Notes under the pieces: generated by a model
Told to the model about the DNA's origin: nothing
Seen by the model: the letters and a program-made list of their open reading frames with translations, nothing else
Database searches by the model: none
From: Mycolicibacterium phlei
Lineage (GTDB): Bacteria; Actinomycetota; Actinomycetes; Mycobacteriales; Mycobacteriaceae
Length of the DNA: 64,000 nt
Assembly (NCBI RefSeq): GCF_001583415.1
Contig: NZ_CP014475.1
Location: 2,914,001 to 2,978,000 of the forward strand
Direction of reading: 5' to 3'
Part shown: positions 24,425 to 35,201 of the stretch, piece by piece
Position numbering within the stretch: the first letter of the stretch is position 1
Layout: the number at the start of each line of letters is the position of its first letter
Program-made: the position numbers and the translations under genes

Positions 24425-25750
24425 TCAGAGCTCGTGGAGGGCCTTCGGGCGCAACAGCGCAGTGGCCACGACGCTGATCGCGGCGGTGGCGACCAGGTAG
24501 GTGCACGCCAGCCACGGCGCGGTGCCGCCCGCGACGATCAGCGCGGTCAGGATCAGCGGCGTCAGCCCGGAGGCGTACACGCCGGAGAGCTGATACACCG
24601 TCGACAGCCCGGTGTATCGCACCCGGGCGGGGTACAGCGATGCGTACAGCGTGCCCTGCGCACCGTAGAACAGCGCGTGAATCACGCCGAACACCAACAC
24701 CATTCCGAGCGCGTAGGCCGCCAGGCTGCCGGTGTTGAACAGCGCGAAGACTGGGAACACCGCGACGGCGTAGGCGGCCATCCCGGTGGCGTAGACCGCG
24801 CGGGCGCCGAACCGGTCGACCAGCAGACCCGACACCGGCAGCAGTGCGGCCATCACGAGCGCGGCGACGGTGACGGCGGTCAGCACCGGCACCCGCTCCA
24901 GGTGCAGGGTGCCGGTGGCGTACGAGATCGCGAACACGCCCCAGGTGTTGAACGCCGCGCCCTCACCCCAGCGGGACAGCAGACCGAGCACGGTGCTGCG
25001 CAGCGCGGGCGGGCGGAACACGTCGCGCAGCGGAGCGGCGGCCAGCGACTCCTCGTCACGGATCTTCTCGAACGCCGGTGTCTCGGTGGCCTTCCAGCGC
25101 ACGATGAACCCGAAGACCACGAGCACGACGCTGAGCAGGAACGCGATGCGCCAGCCGTAGGTCTCGAACGCCGCATCGGGCAGCAGGACCTGCAGCAGCG
25201 CGAAAACCCCGGTGCCGAGCGCCAATCCGAGGGCCAGGCCGATCTGCGGGACGCTGCCGGCGAAGCCGCGCCGCCGCGGCGGGCTGTGTTCGACGGCCAG
25301 CAGGATGGCGCCGGCCCATTCGCCGCCCAGCGCGAAGCCCTGCACGATGCGCAGCAGCAGCAACAGGATCGGGGCCAGCACACCGATCTGGGCGGCGGTG
25401 GGCAGCACGCCCATCAGCGCGGTGGCGCCGCCCATCAGCACCATCGTCAGCGCCAGGGTCTTCTTGCGGCCGATCCGGTCGCCGATGTGGCCGAACACGA
25501 AACCGCCGATGGGCCGCACGACGAAGCCGACCGCGAACGTCGCGAACGACAGCATGGTGCCGACCAGCGAGCTCTGCGACGGGAAGAAGGCCTGGTTGAA
25601 CACCAGGCTCGCCGCGGTGGCGTAGAGGAAGAAGTCGTACCACTCGATCGTGGTGCCGACCAGGCTGGCGACCAGCGCGGTGCGGACCCGCTTCGCGTCA
25701 TCCGCGGGAGTGGCTACAGGGGCTGGGGACACGTCGGTCGCAGAAGACAC
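24425..25750 (-). CDS. MFS transporter, metabolite:H+ symporter (MHS) family
   Basis: A protein of 441 residues with about 12 membrane segments. The MHS signature is IEWYDFFLYATAASLVFNQAF (about 35-55). The MFS loop motif GHIGDRIGRKKTL is near residue 95 and a second copy, LLVDRFGARAVYATG, near 325. Relatives (ShiA, KgtP, ProP, terephthalate and citrate carriers) import organic acids or osmolytes; the substrate cannot be inferred here. I chose GTG 25750 (MSSATDVSPAPVATPADD) over a longer start because AGGATGGA lies just before it. From memory it is not present at this position in M. tuberculosis. Confidence 0.88.
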   Translation of the reverse strand: MSSATDVSPAPVATPADDAKRVRTALVASLVGTTIEWYDFFLYATAASLVFNQAFFPSQSSLVGTMLSFATFAVGFVVRPIGGFVFGHIGDRIGRKKTLALTMVLMGGATALMGVLPTAAQIGVLAPILLLLLRIVQGFALGGEWAGAILLAVEHSPPRRRGFAGSVPQIGLALGLALGTGVFALLQVLLPDAAFETYGWRIAFLLSVVLVVFGFIVRWKATETPAFEKIRDEESLAAAPLRDVFRPPALRSTVLGLLSRWGEGAAFNTWGVFAISYATGTLHLERVPVLTAVTVAALVMAALLPVSGLLVDRFGARAVYATGMAAYAVAVFPVFALFNTGSLAAYALGMVLVFGVIHALFYGAQGTLYASLYPARVRYTGLSTVYQLSGVYASGLTPLILTALIVAGGTAPWLACTYLVATAAISVVATALLRPKALHEL

Positions 25751-25829
25751 GGGGTTCCATCCTGCCCGAGGCCCGTGGCCCCCGGGAGAGTAAAAATCGT
25801 TGCGATTGAAACTGGATCGGTGTCCGGAA

Positions 25830-26345
25830 TCACAGCGGGCCGAGCAGGCTCTCAATGTCGGCCGGCCAGCACCAGATCCGCTCTCCCTCGGCGGTGAGGG
25901 TGGTGTGTTCGTTCACCCGGATCAACAGGTCACCGTCGGCGGCGGTGCGGGGCACGTACCGGAATCCGCCGCCGCCCATGCCGCGATAGGGCTCGATCGC
26001 CGGGTCGAATTCCAGCACGACGTCGTCGTCACGCAGACGTCGCCACCACGACTTCAACAGACGCTGCTTGTTCTCCGACATCGACGTGAAGCCACCGGAG
26101 AGCATGAACTCACCGTGATCGCGCAGGCGTTGATACGCGCTCGACTTCCCGTGCGTGTTGGTGGTCTCCCACGGCCAGGCCCGTTGTGCGAGCTGGCGCG
26201 TCGTCAAGAAGCCGTTGTAGACGACTTTGTGCCACGACACGGCCTGCCGGGTGACACCGTGCATCTCGGCGATCTGGCTCTGGTTGTAGCCCTTCGCCCG
26301 GAGCTCTTCGATTCTCTTGGCCGTCAGAGGTTTCCGCGAGACCAA
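25830..26345 (-). CDS. Helix-turn-helix protein appended to the SUF operon
   Basis: A protein of 171 residues. The N-terminal HTH is GYNQSQIAEMHGVTRQAVSWHKVVYNG (about 19-45), of the kind found in phage and plasmid repressors and sigma-like proteins. A Trp-rich middle part follows (WPWETTN, KSWWRRLRDDD) and a beta-rich C-terminus (GGGGFRYVPRTAADGDLLIRVNEHTTLTAEGERIWCW). I do not recognise the full-length family; it resembles small HTH proteins of actinobacteriophages. It begins at TTG 26345, 9 nt after the sufT stop and in the same frame. A downstream ATG (residue 28) would cut the HTH. Confidence 0.7.
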   Translation of the reverse strand: MVSRKPLTAKRIEELRAKGYNQSQIAEMHGVTRQAVSWHKVVYNGFLTTRQLAQRAWPWETTNTHGKSSAYQRLRDHGEFMLSGGFTSMSENKQRLLKSWWRRLRDDDVVLEFDPAIEPYRGMGGGGFRYVPRTAADGDLLIRVNEHTTLTAEGERIWCWPADIESLLGPL

Positions 26346-26354
26346 CCGACCGCC

Positions 26355-26696
26355 CTAGACGGTGAAGCCGAGCGCCCGCAGCTGTTCGCGACCGTCCTCG
26401 GTGATCTTGTCCGGGCCCCACGGCGGGTTCCACACCCAGTTGATCCGCAGCTCGCTGACCAGTCCGCTGCCCACCAGCGCGGTGCGCGACTGGTCCTCGA
26501 TGACGTCGGTGAGCGGGCAGGCCGCCGAGGTCAGCGTCATGTCGATCAGCGCGATGTTGCCCTGCTCGCCCTTCTCGACGTTCATGTCGTACACGAGGCC
26601 GAGATCGACGACGTTGATCCCGAGCTCGGGGTCGACGACGTCGCGCATCGCCTCCTCGATGTCGGCCAGCAGTTCGTCTGAAGCCGTCTCGCTCAT
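26355..26696 (-). CDS. sufT: SufT-like MIP18/PaaD (DUF59) Fe-S assembly protein
   Basis: A DUF59 protein of 113 residues: ADIEEAMRDVVDPELGINVVDLGLVYD (about 10-36), and the conserved Cys in LTSAACPLTDVIEDQ (about 64). It assists Fe-S cluster maturation or transfer. ATG 26696 overlaps the sufU stop by 4 nt (ATGA); a longer frame to 26768 would lie inside sufU. Last canonical gene of the sufRBDCSUT operon. Confidence 0.93.
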   Translation of the reverse strand: MSETASDELLADIEEAMRDVVDPELGINVVDLGLVYDMNVEKGEQGNIALIDMTLTSAACPLTDVIEDQSRTALVGSGLVSELRINWVWNPPWGPDKITEDGREQLRALGFTV

Positions 26697-27151
26697 CCTG
26701 CCTCCTGCAGTCCTTCGGACGCCTGCACCAGTGCGTCCTTGAAAGCCATCCACCCCAGCAGCGCGCACTTCACCCGCGCCGGGTACTTCGCGACGCCGGC
26801 GAACGCGATGCCGTCGCCGAGGACGTCCTCGTCACCTTCGATGGTGCCCCGCGAGGAGATCATCTCGGTGAACGCCGCGACGGTCTTGAGCGCGTCGCCG
26901 ACACTGGTGCCGATGATCTGGTCGGTCAGCACCGACGTCGAGGCCTGGCTGATCGAGCAGCCCTGCCCGTCGTAGGAGATGTCGGTCACCGTCTCGCCGT
27001 CCTCGGACAGCGCCACCCGCAGCGTCACCTCGTCGCCGCACGTCGGGTTGACGTGATGCACCTCCGCGCCGAACGGTTCGCGCAGACCGCGATTGTGCGG
27101 GTGCTTGTAGTGGTCCAGGATCACTTCCTGGTACATCTGTTCAAGTCGCAC
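26693..27151 (-). CDS. sufU: SufU-type Fe-S scaffold / sulfurtransferase
   Basis: An IscU-like protein of 152 residues. Conserved Cys are in NPTCGDEVTL (about 38), GQGCSISQAS (about 65) and ARVKCALLGW (about 127). In Gram-positives SufU is a Zn-dependent sulfur acceptor from SufS. GTG 27151 is 1 nt after the sufS stop, in the operon order S-U-T. Confidence 0.95.
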   Translation of the reverse strand: MRLEQMYQEVILDHYKHPHNRGLREPFGAEVHHVNPTCGDEVTLRVALSEDGETVTDISYDGQGCSISQASTSVLTDQIIGTSVGDALKTVAAFTEMISSRGTIEGDEDVLGDGIAFAGVAKYPARVKCALLGWMAFKDALVQASEGLQEAG

Positions 27152-27152
27152 G

Positions 27153-28406
<1,254 letters not shown>

Positions 28407-29177
28407 TTACGCCCCCGCTGCCGCCGTCTCGGTGAAGCGCACGTACCCGTTCTCCTCGAGCTCGTCGGCCAGCTCGGGGCCGCCGGACTCGACGATGCGG
28501 CCGCCGACGAACACATGCACGAACTGCGGCTTGATGTAGCGCAGGATCCGGGTGTAGTGCGTGATCAGCAGTACGCCGCCGTTCTCGGCCTCCTTGTACC
28601 GGTTCACGCCCTCGCTGACGACGCGCAGCGCGTCGACGTCCAGACCGGAGTCGGTCTCGTCGAGGATCGCGATCTTCGGCTTGAGCAGCGACAGCTGCAG
28701 GATCTCGTGGCGCTTCTTCTCACCGCCGGAGAAGCCCTCGTTGACGCTGCGCTCGGAGAACGACGGGTCGATGCCCAGGTCGTTCATCGCGGCCTTGACC
28801 TCTTTGACCCAGTGCCGCAGCTTCGGCGCCTCACCGCGCACCGCGGTCGCGGCGGTGCGCAGGAAGTTCGACATCGACACACCGGGCACCTCGACCGGGT
28901 ACTGCATGGCCAGAAACAGGCCGGCGCGGGCACGCTCGTCGACGCTCATCTCGAGCACGTTCTGCCCGTCGAGCGTGATCGACCCGGACGTCACCTGGTA
29001 CTTGGGGTGTCCGGCGATCGAGTAGGACAGGGTCGACTTGCCGGAACCGTTGGGGCCCATGACCGCATGGGTCTCCCCCGACTTCACCGTCAGGTTGACC
29101 CCCTTGAGGATCGGGATCTCGGTCTGCTCCGGCGTGGTGACCGAGACGTGAAGGTCCTTGATTTCCAGTGTGGTCAT
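28407..29177 (-). CDS. sufC: SufC ATPase
   Basis: ABC-type ATPase of the SufBC2D scaffold, 256 residues, cytoplasmic. Walker A is [11 protein letters not shown] (about 40). The signature is [15 protein letters not shown] (about 150). Walker B is [15 protein letters not shown], with the SufC-specific order. It powers cluster assembly on SufB/SufD. ATG 29177 overlaps the sufD stop by 4 nt. Confidence 0.97.
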   Translation of the reverse strand: MTTLEIKDLHVSVTTPEQTEIPILKGVNLTVKSGETHAVMGPNGSGKSTLSYSIAGHPKYQVTSGSITLDGQNVLEMSVDERARAGLFLAMQYPVEVPGVSMSNFLRTAATAVRGEAPKLRHWVKEVKAAMNDLGIDPSFSERSVNEGFSGGEKKRHEILQLSLLKPKIAILDETDSGLDVDALRVVSEGVNRYKEAENGGVLLITHYTRILRYIKPQFVHVFVGGRIVESGGPELADELEENGYVRFTETAAAGA

Positions 29178-30364
29178 GATTGGGCTGTTCTCGATTCCGT
29201 GATGGCTAGTTCTCGTTCGATTGCTTCGGTGAGGCGCTCCCGCACCGCGGGCACGGCGATCTTCGCGATGATCTCGTTGAAGAAGCCGCGCACCACCAGG
29301 CGGCGAGCCTGGTCCTCCGGGATGCCGCGGGCCCGCAGGTAGAACAACTGCTCGTCGTCGAAACGGCCGGTGGCACTGGCGTGTCCGGCGCCGACGATCT
29401 CGCCCGTCTCGATCTCCAGGTTGGGCACCGAGTCGGCGCGGGCGCCGTCGGTCAGCAGCAGGTTGCGGTTCACCTCGAAGGTGTCGGTGCCGGTGGCCGC
29501 CGCGCGGATCAGCACGTCACCCACCCACACGGTGTGCGCGTCGGGCTTGCCCGAGGTCGGATCGCCTTGCAGCGCACCCTTGTACAGCACGTCGGACTTG
29601 CAGTTGGGCACCGCGTGGTCGACCAGCAGCCGGGATTCGAAGTGCTGGCCGTCGTCGGCGAAGTAGGTGCCGAGCAGCTTGGCGTCGCCGCCGGGCGCGG
29701 TGAAGCGCACGTTGGTGGTGGTACGCACCACGTCACCACCGAGCGTGACGACGATGTGGCCGAGCGAGGAGTCCTTGCCGAGCTTGGCGTGGTGCTGGCT
29801 GACGTGCACGGTGTCGTCGGCCCAGTCGGCGATCCAGATCACGCCCAGGCCGGCGGAGTCGCCGACGATCAGCTCGACGTTGTCGGCGTAGGTGCCCGAC
29901 CCGCGCAGGTCCACCACCACGATGGCGTGGCCCAGCTCCTCGACGCGGATCTGCAGGTGCCCGTAGCCGACCTTGCCCTCACCGGGGCCGTCGACGGTGA
30001 TCTCGATCGGCTCGGCGACCTCGGTGTCGCGCGCGACGGTCACCACCGTCGCGGTCTCGAACGACGAGTACGCCTGGGCGGCAACGCGATCCGCCGGGAC
30101 GCCGCCCTGGCCGAGCCGTGCGTCGTCGCGGCCGACGGTCTCGACGGTGACGCCGGGGCGCTCGGAGACCGTGATCGTGGCGGCACCGGAGGCGACGGCT
30201 GACCCGTCGTGCAGACCGCGCAGCCGGCGCAGCGGGGTGAACCGCCAGATCTCGTCGCGGCCGCCGGGCACCTCGAAGGCGTTCACGTCGAACGACGCGA
30301 ACAGCTCACCCTTGTTGACGGCGGACAGGGCCGAACCCTCAACCGCCTCGGTCAGATTGCTCAC
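29174..30364 (-). CDS. sufD: SufD scaffold protein
   Basis: A protein of 396 residues with a beta-helix core ([36 protein letters not shown], about 220-255). The family C-terminus follows ([33 protein letters not shown]). It forms the SufBC2D complex with SufB and SufC and is needed for iron entry. Its GTG start shares one base with the sufB stop, giving tight coupling. Confidence 0.95.
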   Translation of the reverse strand: MSNLTEAVEGSALSAVNKGELFASFDVNAFEVPGGRDEIWRFTPLRRLRGLHDGSAVASGAATITVSERPGVTVETVGRDDARLGQGGVPADRVAAQAYSSFETATVVTVARDTEVAEPIEITVDGPGEGKVGYGHLQIRVEELGHAIVVVDLRGSGTYADNVELIVGDSAGLGVIWIADWADDTVHVSQHHAKLGKDSSLGHIVVTLGGDVVRTTTNVRFTAPGGDAKLLGTYFADDGQHFESRLLVDHAVPNCKSDVLYKGALQGDPTSGKPDAHTVWVGDVLIRAAATGTDTFEVNRNLLLTDGARADSVPNLEIETGEIVGAGHASATGRFDDEQLFYLRARGIPEDQARRLVVRGFFNEIIAKIAVPAVRERLTEAIERELAITESRTAQS

Positions 30365-31797
30365 TAACCCACCGCGCCTTCCATCTGCAGCTCGATGAGC
30401 CGGTTGAGCTCGAGCGCATACTCCATCGGCAGTTCCTTGGCGATCGGCTCGACGAACCCGCGCACCACCATCGCCATCGCCTCGTCCTCGGTCAGGCCGC
30501 GGCTCATCAGGTAGAACAGCTGGTCCTCGCTGACCTTCGACACGGTGGCCTCATGGCCCATCGTGACGTCGTCCTCGCGGATGTCGACGTACGGGTAGGT
30601 GTCGGAGCGGCTGATCGTATCGACCAGCAGCGCATCGCATTTCACAGAGGAGCGCGACCCATGTGCGCCTTTGTTGACCTGGACCAGGCCGCGGTAGGAC
30701 GCACGGCCGCCGCCGCGGGCCACCGACTTGGAGACGATGTTGCTGCTGGTGTTGGGCGCCAGGTGCAGCATCTTGGCGCCGGTGTCCTGGTGCTGCCCCT
30801 CGCCGGCGAACGCCACCGACAGCACCTCGCCCTTGGCGTGCTCGCCGGTCATCCACACCGCCGGGTACTTCATCGTGACCTTGGAGCCGATGTTGCCGTC
30901 GATCCACTCCATGGTGGCGCCGGCCTCGGCGCGGGCCCGCTTGGTGACCAGGTTGTAGACGTTGTTCGACCAGTTCTGGATGGTCGTGTAGCGGCAGCGG
31001 CCACCGGCCTTGACGATGATCTCGACGACGGCGCTGTGCAGCGAGTCGCTCTTGTAGATCGGCGCCGTGCAGCCCTCGACGTAGTGCACGTAGGCACCCT
31101 CGTCGACGATGATCAGCGTCCGCTCGAACTGGCCCATGTTCTCGGTGTTGATCCGGAAGTAGGCCTGCAGCGGGATGTCGACGTGCACGCCCGGCGGCAC
31201 GTAGATGAACGAACCGCCCGACCACACCGCGGTGTTGAGCGCGGAGAACTTGTTGTCGCCGGCCGGGATCACGGTGCCGAAGTACTGCTTGAAGATCTCC
31301 GGGTGCTCGCGCAGACCCGAGTCGGTGTCGAGGAAGATCACACCCTGCTTCTCCAGGTCCTCGCGGATCTGGTGGTAGACCACCTCGGACTCGTACTGCG
31401 CGGCGACACCGGCGACCAGGCGCTGCTTCTCGGCCTCCGGGATGCCCAGCCGGTCGTAGGTGTTGCGGATGTCCTCCGGCAGTTCCTCCCACGAGGTGGC
31501 CTGCTTCTCGGTGGAGCGCACGAAGTACTTGATGTTGTCGAAGTCGATCCCGTCGAGGTTCGAGCCCCACGTCGGCATCGGCTTCTTCTCGAAGGTGCGC
31601 AACGCCTTGAGCCGGATGTCGAGCATCCACTCGGGCTCGTTCTTCTTCGCCGAGATGTCGCGCACGACGTCCTCGTTGAGGCCGCGCTGCGCGATGGCAC
31701 CCGCCACGTCGCGGTCAGCCCAGCCGTAGCCGTACTTCCCCAGCGACGCGATGGTCTCTTCCTGGGTCAGTTGTGCTGCCTCAGGGGTGGTCGTCAT
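30364..31797 (-). CDS. sufB: SufB scaffold protein, no intein
   Basis: A protein of 477 residues, the standard SufB length. Key parts are [25 protein letters not shown] (about 235-260), the beta-helix core, and the SufB C-terminus [26 protein letters not shown]. It hosts the nascent Fe-S cluster. M. tuberculosis SufB carries a large intein, which is absent here, so no splicing is needed. ATG 31797 overlaps the sufR stop by 4 nt. Confidence 0.97.
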   Translation of the reverse strand: MTTTPEAAQLTQEETIASLGKYGYGWADRDVAGAIAQRGLNEDVVRDISAKKNEPEWMLDIRLKALRTFEKKPMPTWGSNLDGIDFDNIKYFVRSTEKQATSWEELPEDIRNTYDRLGIPEAEKQRLVAGVAAQYESEVVYHQIREDLEKQGVIFLDTDSGLREHPEIFKQYFGTVIPAGDNKFSALNTAVWSGGSFIYVPPGVHVDIPLQAYFRINTENMGQFERTLIIVDEGAYVHYVEGCTAPIYKSDSLHSAVVEIIVKAGGRCRYTTIQNWSNNVYNLVTKRARAEAGATMEWIDGNIGSKVTMKYPAVWMTGEHAKGEVLSVAFAGEGQHQDTGAKMLHLAPNTSSNIVSKSVARGGGRASYRGLVQVNKGAHGSRSSVKCDALLVDTISRSDTYPYVDIREDDVTMGHEATVSKVSEDQLFYLMSRGLTEDEAMAMVVRGFVEPIAKELPMEYALELNRLIELQMEGAVG

Positions 31798-32486
31798 GTC
31801 GACGCTCCTTGCTTCCTAGTGTGGGCTGGGATCAACGGCACGTGGGTGGTGCAAGCGTTGTCGCCGTTGACGATCGTGGCGAGCCGCTGGACGTGGGTGC
31901 CCAGAATCTCCGCGAACGCCTCCCGCTCGGCCTCGCACAGCTCCGGGAACTCCTCGGCCACATGCGACACCGGGCAGTGATGCTGACACAGCTGGATACC
32001 GCGGACCGAACCCGGCTCCGGCGCCAGCGGCGTCACCGTCGTCGCATACCCGGCCTTGCTCAGCGCCTCGGCCACCCGGTCCGCGGTTGATTCAACGTCA
32101 TCGGGGCCCTCGGTTACTCCCGCGAGGATCCCGTCGATCCGACGCCGGGCGAAGTCGCGGACGGCCTCGTCGCCGCCGAGCTCGCGCAGCTGGCGGATCG
32201 CCGCCGCGGCGAGGTCGTCGTAGGCGTGGTTGAGCTTGGCCCGCCCCTCGGCGGTGAGCCGGTACCGCTTGGCGGGCCTGCCCCGCCCGGTGTGCTGCCA
32301 GGACGCGGCGGCGACGGCCTGGGCGTCACCCGCCTCGATCAGCGCGTCGAGGTGACGGCGCACCCCGGCGGCGGAGATGCCGAGCCGCTCGCCGATCTCA
32401 CCTGCGGTGATGGGTCCGGACTCCATCAGCAATCGGACGATCGCGCCACGCGTGTGGCGGTCGGAGCCGTCCGGGCTGAATTTCAC
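31794..32486 (-). CDS. sufR: SufR, Fe-S-sensing repressor of the SUF operon
   Basis: A regulator of 230 residues. The N-terminal winged HTH is about residues 12-60 ([37 protein letters not shown]). The C-terminal cluster-binding domain has Cys167, Cys171, Cys184 and Cys212, with the spacing of the M. tuberculosis protein's 175/179/192/220. It senses Fe-S status and autoregulates the operon it heads. The GTG start at 32486 lies inside a TCACAA-n5-TTGTGA dyad (32483-32499), a plausible autoregulatory operator. Confidence 0.95.
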   Translation of the reverse strand: MKFSPDGSDRHTRGAIVRLLMESGPITAGEIGERLGISAAGVRRHLDALIEAGDAQAVAAASWQHTGRGRPAKRYRLTAEGRAKLNHAYDDLAAAAIRQLRELGGDEAVRDFARRRIDGILAGVTEGPDDVESTADRVAEALSKAGYATTVTPLAPEPGSVRGIQLCQHHCPVSHVAEEFPELCEAEREAFAEILGTHVQRLATIVNGDNACTTHVPLIPAHTRKQGAST

Positions 32487-32499
32487 AACACTATTGTGA
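32483..32499. promoter_or_regulatory. Candidate SufR operator over the sufR start
   Basis: TCACAA-CACTA-TTGTGA: 6-bp perfect arms with a 5-nt centre, covering the sufR GTG. It also contains ACACT followed by TGTGA, the half-sites I recall for M. tuberculosis SufR, but spaced by 2 rather than 5 nt. Confidence 0.5.
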
Positions 32500-32565
32500 C
32501 GGAATTCGGAAACGCGTGTAAAGCAAGGGCACCCTTAGCTCGACGGGACCGGTTCCGGCGGCGGT

Positions 32566-32571
32566 TACGCT
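32566..32571 (+). promoter_or_regulatory. -10 element of leaderless mptB promoter
   Basis: TACGCT is 6 nt before GTG 32578. It is divergent from sufR. Confidence 0.55.
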
Positions 32572-32577
32572 GCTCAG

Positions 32578-34260
32578 GTGGCAGCCCGCCTCCCATCGTT
32601 CAGCTCGTCGATTGCCCGTTGGCACGCCGACGAAGCGCCCGTGGGCTCACCGCTGAACGACGCCGAGGTCCTCGCGCTGCGCCGCACCCGGTTGTTCGGG
32701 GCGGCGGGCACCGTGCTGATGGCCATCGGCGCGCTCGGTGTCGGCGCCCGGCCGGTGGTGCAGGACCCGACGTTCGGTGTGCGCCTGCTGAACCTGCCGT
32801 CGCGGATCCAGACGGTGTCGCTGACCATGACCACCACCGGTGCGGTGATGATGGCGCTGGCCTGGCTGATGCTGGGCCGGTTCGCCCTCGGCGACCGCCG
32901 GATGTCGCGCAGCCAGCTGGACCGGCTGCTGTGGCTGTGGGTGCTGCCGCTGCTGATCGCCCCGCCGATGTACAGCCGCGATGTGTACTCCTACCTGGCG
33001 CAGAGCGAGATCGCCGGCAGGGGCCTGGACCCGTACAAGGTGGGGCCGGCGCCGGGCCTGGGCCTGGACCACGTCTTCACGCTGTCGGTGCCGAACATGT
33101 GGCGGGAAACACCCGCCCCGTACGGCCCGCTGTTCCTGTGGATCGGCGAGGGCATCTCGGCGCTGACGGGTGAGAACATCGTCGCCGCGGTGCTGTGCCA
33201 CCGGCTGGTGGTGCTGCTGGGCGTCGGACTGATCGTGTGGGCGGTGCCACGGCTCGCCCGCCGCTGCGGGGTGGCCGAGGTCAGCGCGATGTGGCTGGGC
33301 GCGGCCAACCCGCTGCTACTGATGCACCTGGTCGCGGGCATCCACAACGAGGCGCTGATGCTGGGCCTGATGCTGGCGGGCACCGAGTTCGCGCTGCGCG
33401 GCGTCGACGCCCGCGACCCGCTGCTGCCGCGCCCGCTGACCTGGCCCCGCGGCGCCGACGGCTGGGCCCGCTGGTACCCGATGACGATGCTGCTGGTGGG
33501 CGTCGTGCTGATCACGATGTCCTCGCAGGTGAAGCTGCCCTCGCTGCTGGCGCTGGGCTTCGTGGCGATGGCGCTGGCCTGCCGCTGGGGCGGCACCGTC
33601 AAGGCGTTCCTGCTGGCCGGCGGGTCGCTGGGTGCCGTGTCGGTGGCGGTGATGGGGCTGATCGGCTGGGCCAGCGGGCTGGGCTTCGGCTGGCTGTTCA
33701 CGCTGGGCACCGCCAACGTGGTGCGCAGCTGGATGTCGCTGCCGACGCTGCTGGCGCTCGGCACCGGCCAGGTGGGCATCCTGCTGGGTCTCGGCGACCA
33801 CACCACCGCGATCCTGGGCCTGACCCGCGCGATGGGCGTGTCGATCATCGCGGTGCTGGTCAGCTGGCTGCTGCTGCTGGTGTTGCGGGGCCGGCTGCAC
33901 CCGGTCGGCGGGCTGGGCGTCGCGCTGGGGGTGACGGTGCTGCTGTTCCCGGTGGTGCAGCCGTGGTACGTGCTGTGGGCGGTGCTGCCGCTGGCCGCGT
34001 GGGCCACCCGCCCGGCGTTCCGGACGACGACGATCATCGTGACGCTGGCGGTCGGGATCTTCGGGCCGACCGCCAACGGGGACCGCTTCACGCTGTTTCA
34101 GATCCTGCTGGCGGTCGCGGCCAGCACCGTGATCGCGCTGGCGCTGATCGCGCTGACCTACAACCGGCTGCCGTGGCGTGCCACGATCGCGCCTGCCGAC
34201 TCACCGCCCGCACCGGCACCGCAGCCCGCGCGGCCCGACGCTTACGCTGAATCCCCGTGA
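32578..34260 (+). CDS. mptB: Alpha-(1->6)-mannopyranosyltransferase MptB (GT-C)
   Basis: Polyprenyl-phosphomannose-dependent mannosyltransferase that starts the alpha-1,6-mannan backbone of lipomannan/LAM. The polytopic protein has 560 residues and about 13 hydrophobic segments. The first loop carries the GT-C acidic site in RDVYSYLAQSEIAGRGLDPYK (about 132-152). Later segments include LVAGIHNEALMLGLMLAGTE and VVQPWYVLWAVLPLAAW, typical of the DUF2029/MptB group. The Pro/Ala-rich tail is cytoplasmic. It shares 4 nt (GTGA) with the ABC ATPase gene. From memory the M. tuberculosis homologue is Rv1459c, also next to sufR. Confidence 0.9.
   Translation: MAARLPSFSSSIARWHADEAPVGSPLNDAEVLALRRTRLFGAAGTVLMAIGALGVGARPVVQDPTFGVRLLNLPSRIQTVSLTMTTTGAVMMALAWLMLGRFALGDRRMSRSQLDRLLWLWVLPLLIAPPMYSRDVYSYLAQSEIAGRGLDPYKVGPAPGLGLDHVFTLSVPNMWRETPAPYGPLFLWIGEGISALTGENIVAAVLCHRLVVLLGVGLIVWAVPRLARRCGVAEVSAMWLGAANPLLLMHLVAGIHNEALMLGLMLAGTEFALRGVDARDPLLPRPLTWPRGADGWARWYPMTMLLVGVVLITMSSQVKLPSLLALGFVAMALACRWGGTVKAFLLAGGSLGAVSVAVMGLIGWASGLGFGWLFTLGTANVVRSWMSLPTLLALGTGQVGILLGLGDHTTAILGLTRAMGVSIIAVLVSWLLLLVLRGRLHPVGGLGVALGVTVLLFPVVQPWYVLWAVLPLAAWATRPAFRTTTIIVTLAVGIFGPTANGDRFTLFQILLAVAASTVIALALIALTYNRLPWRATIAPADSPPAPAPQPARPDAYAESP
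34243..34248 (+). promoter_or_regulatory. -10 element inside mptB, before the ABC ATPase
   Basis: TACGCT ends 8 nt before GTG 34257, within the last mptB codons. It suggests an additional leaderless promoter for the exporter genes. Confidence 0.4.
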
Positions 34261-35201
34261 CCCAGCTTGGAACCCGGGCGGCCTCCGTCCCCGTGCGACT
34301 GCACGGGGTCACCAAACGCTACGGGTCGACGGTGGCGGTGTCCGACCTCGACCTCGAGGTGCACACCGCCGAAGTGTTCGCCCTGCTCGGCCCCAACGGC
34401 GCGGGCAAGACCACCACGGTGGAGATGTGCGAGGGCTTCACCAGGCCCGATGCCGGCAGCATCGAGATCCTCGGGCTGGACCCGGTCGCCGACAACGCCC
34501 GCGTCCGCGAGCGCATCGGGGTGATGCTGCAGGGCGGCGGCGGCTATCCGGCCGCGCGCGCCGGCGAGATGCTCAACCTGGTCGCCTCGTATGCGGCCAA
34601 CCCGCTGGATCCGGCGTGGCTGATGGACACCCTGGGCCTGACCGAGGCGGCCAGGACCACCTACCGGCGGCTGTCCGGCGGCCAGCAGCAGCGGCTGGCG
34701 CTGGCCTGCGCGGTGGTCGGTCGTCCCGAGTTGGTGTTCCTCGACGAGCCGACCGCCGGGATGGACGCGCACGCGCGGATCGTGGTGTGGGAGCTGATCG
34801 ACGCGTTGCGCCGCGACGGCGTCACCGTGGTGCTGACCACCCATCAGCTCACCGAGGCCGAGGAACTGGCCGACCGGATCATGATCATCGACCACGGCAG
34901 GCCGGTGGCCACCGGCACTCCCGACGAGCTGATGCGCAGCGGCGCGGAGAACCAGCTGCGGTTCCGCGCGCCCCGCAGACTCGACCTGTCGCTGCTGGTC
35001 TCGGCGCTGCCGGAGAGCTATCGGGCCAGCGAGACCGCGCCCGGCGAGTATCTGATCGAAGGTGAGATCAACCCGCAGGTGCTGGCCACGGTGACGGCGT
35101 GGTGCGCGCGGCTGAACGTGCTGGCCACCGACATGCGCGTCGAGCAGCGCAGCCTCGAGGATGTGTTCCTGGACCTGACCGGACGGGAGCTGCGGCCGTG
35201 A
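34257..35201 (+). CDS. ABC-2 type exporter, ATP-binding protein
   Basis: A protein of 314 residues. Walker A is GPNGAGKTTTVEMCEG (about 45). The signature is LSGGQQQRLALACAV (about 140). Walker B is LVFLDEPTAGMD, with the switch His in LTTHQLTEAEEL. A C-terminal extension (about 225-314) is typical of DrrA/CcmA-like drug or lipid exporters. It pairs with the permease that follows (4-nt overlap). Substrate unknown; the position between mptB and ctaA is conserved in mycobacteria (Rv1458c, from memory). Confidence 0.92.
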   Translation: MTQLGTRAASVPVRLHGVTKRYGSTVAVSDLDLEVHTAEVFALLGPNGAGKTTTVEMCEGFTRPDAGSIEILGLDPVADNARVRERIGVMLQGGGGYPAARAGEMLNLVASYAANPLDPAWLMDTLGLTEAARTTYRRLSGGQQQRLALACAVVGRPELVFLDEPTAGMDAHARIVVWELIDALRRDGVTVVLTTHQLTEAEELADRIMIIDHGRPVATGTPDELMRSGAENQLRFRAPRRLDLSLLVSALPESYRASETAPGEYLIEGEINPQVLATVTAWCARLNVLATDMRVEQRSLEDVFLDLTGRELRP

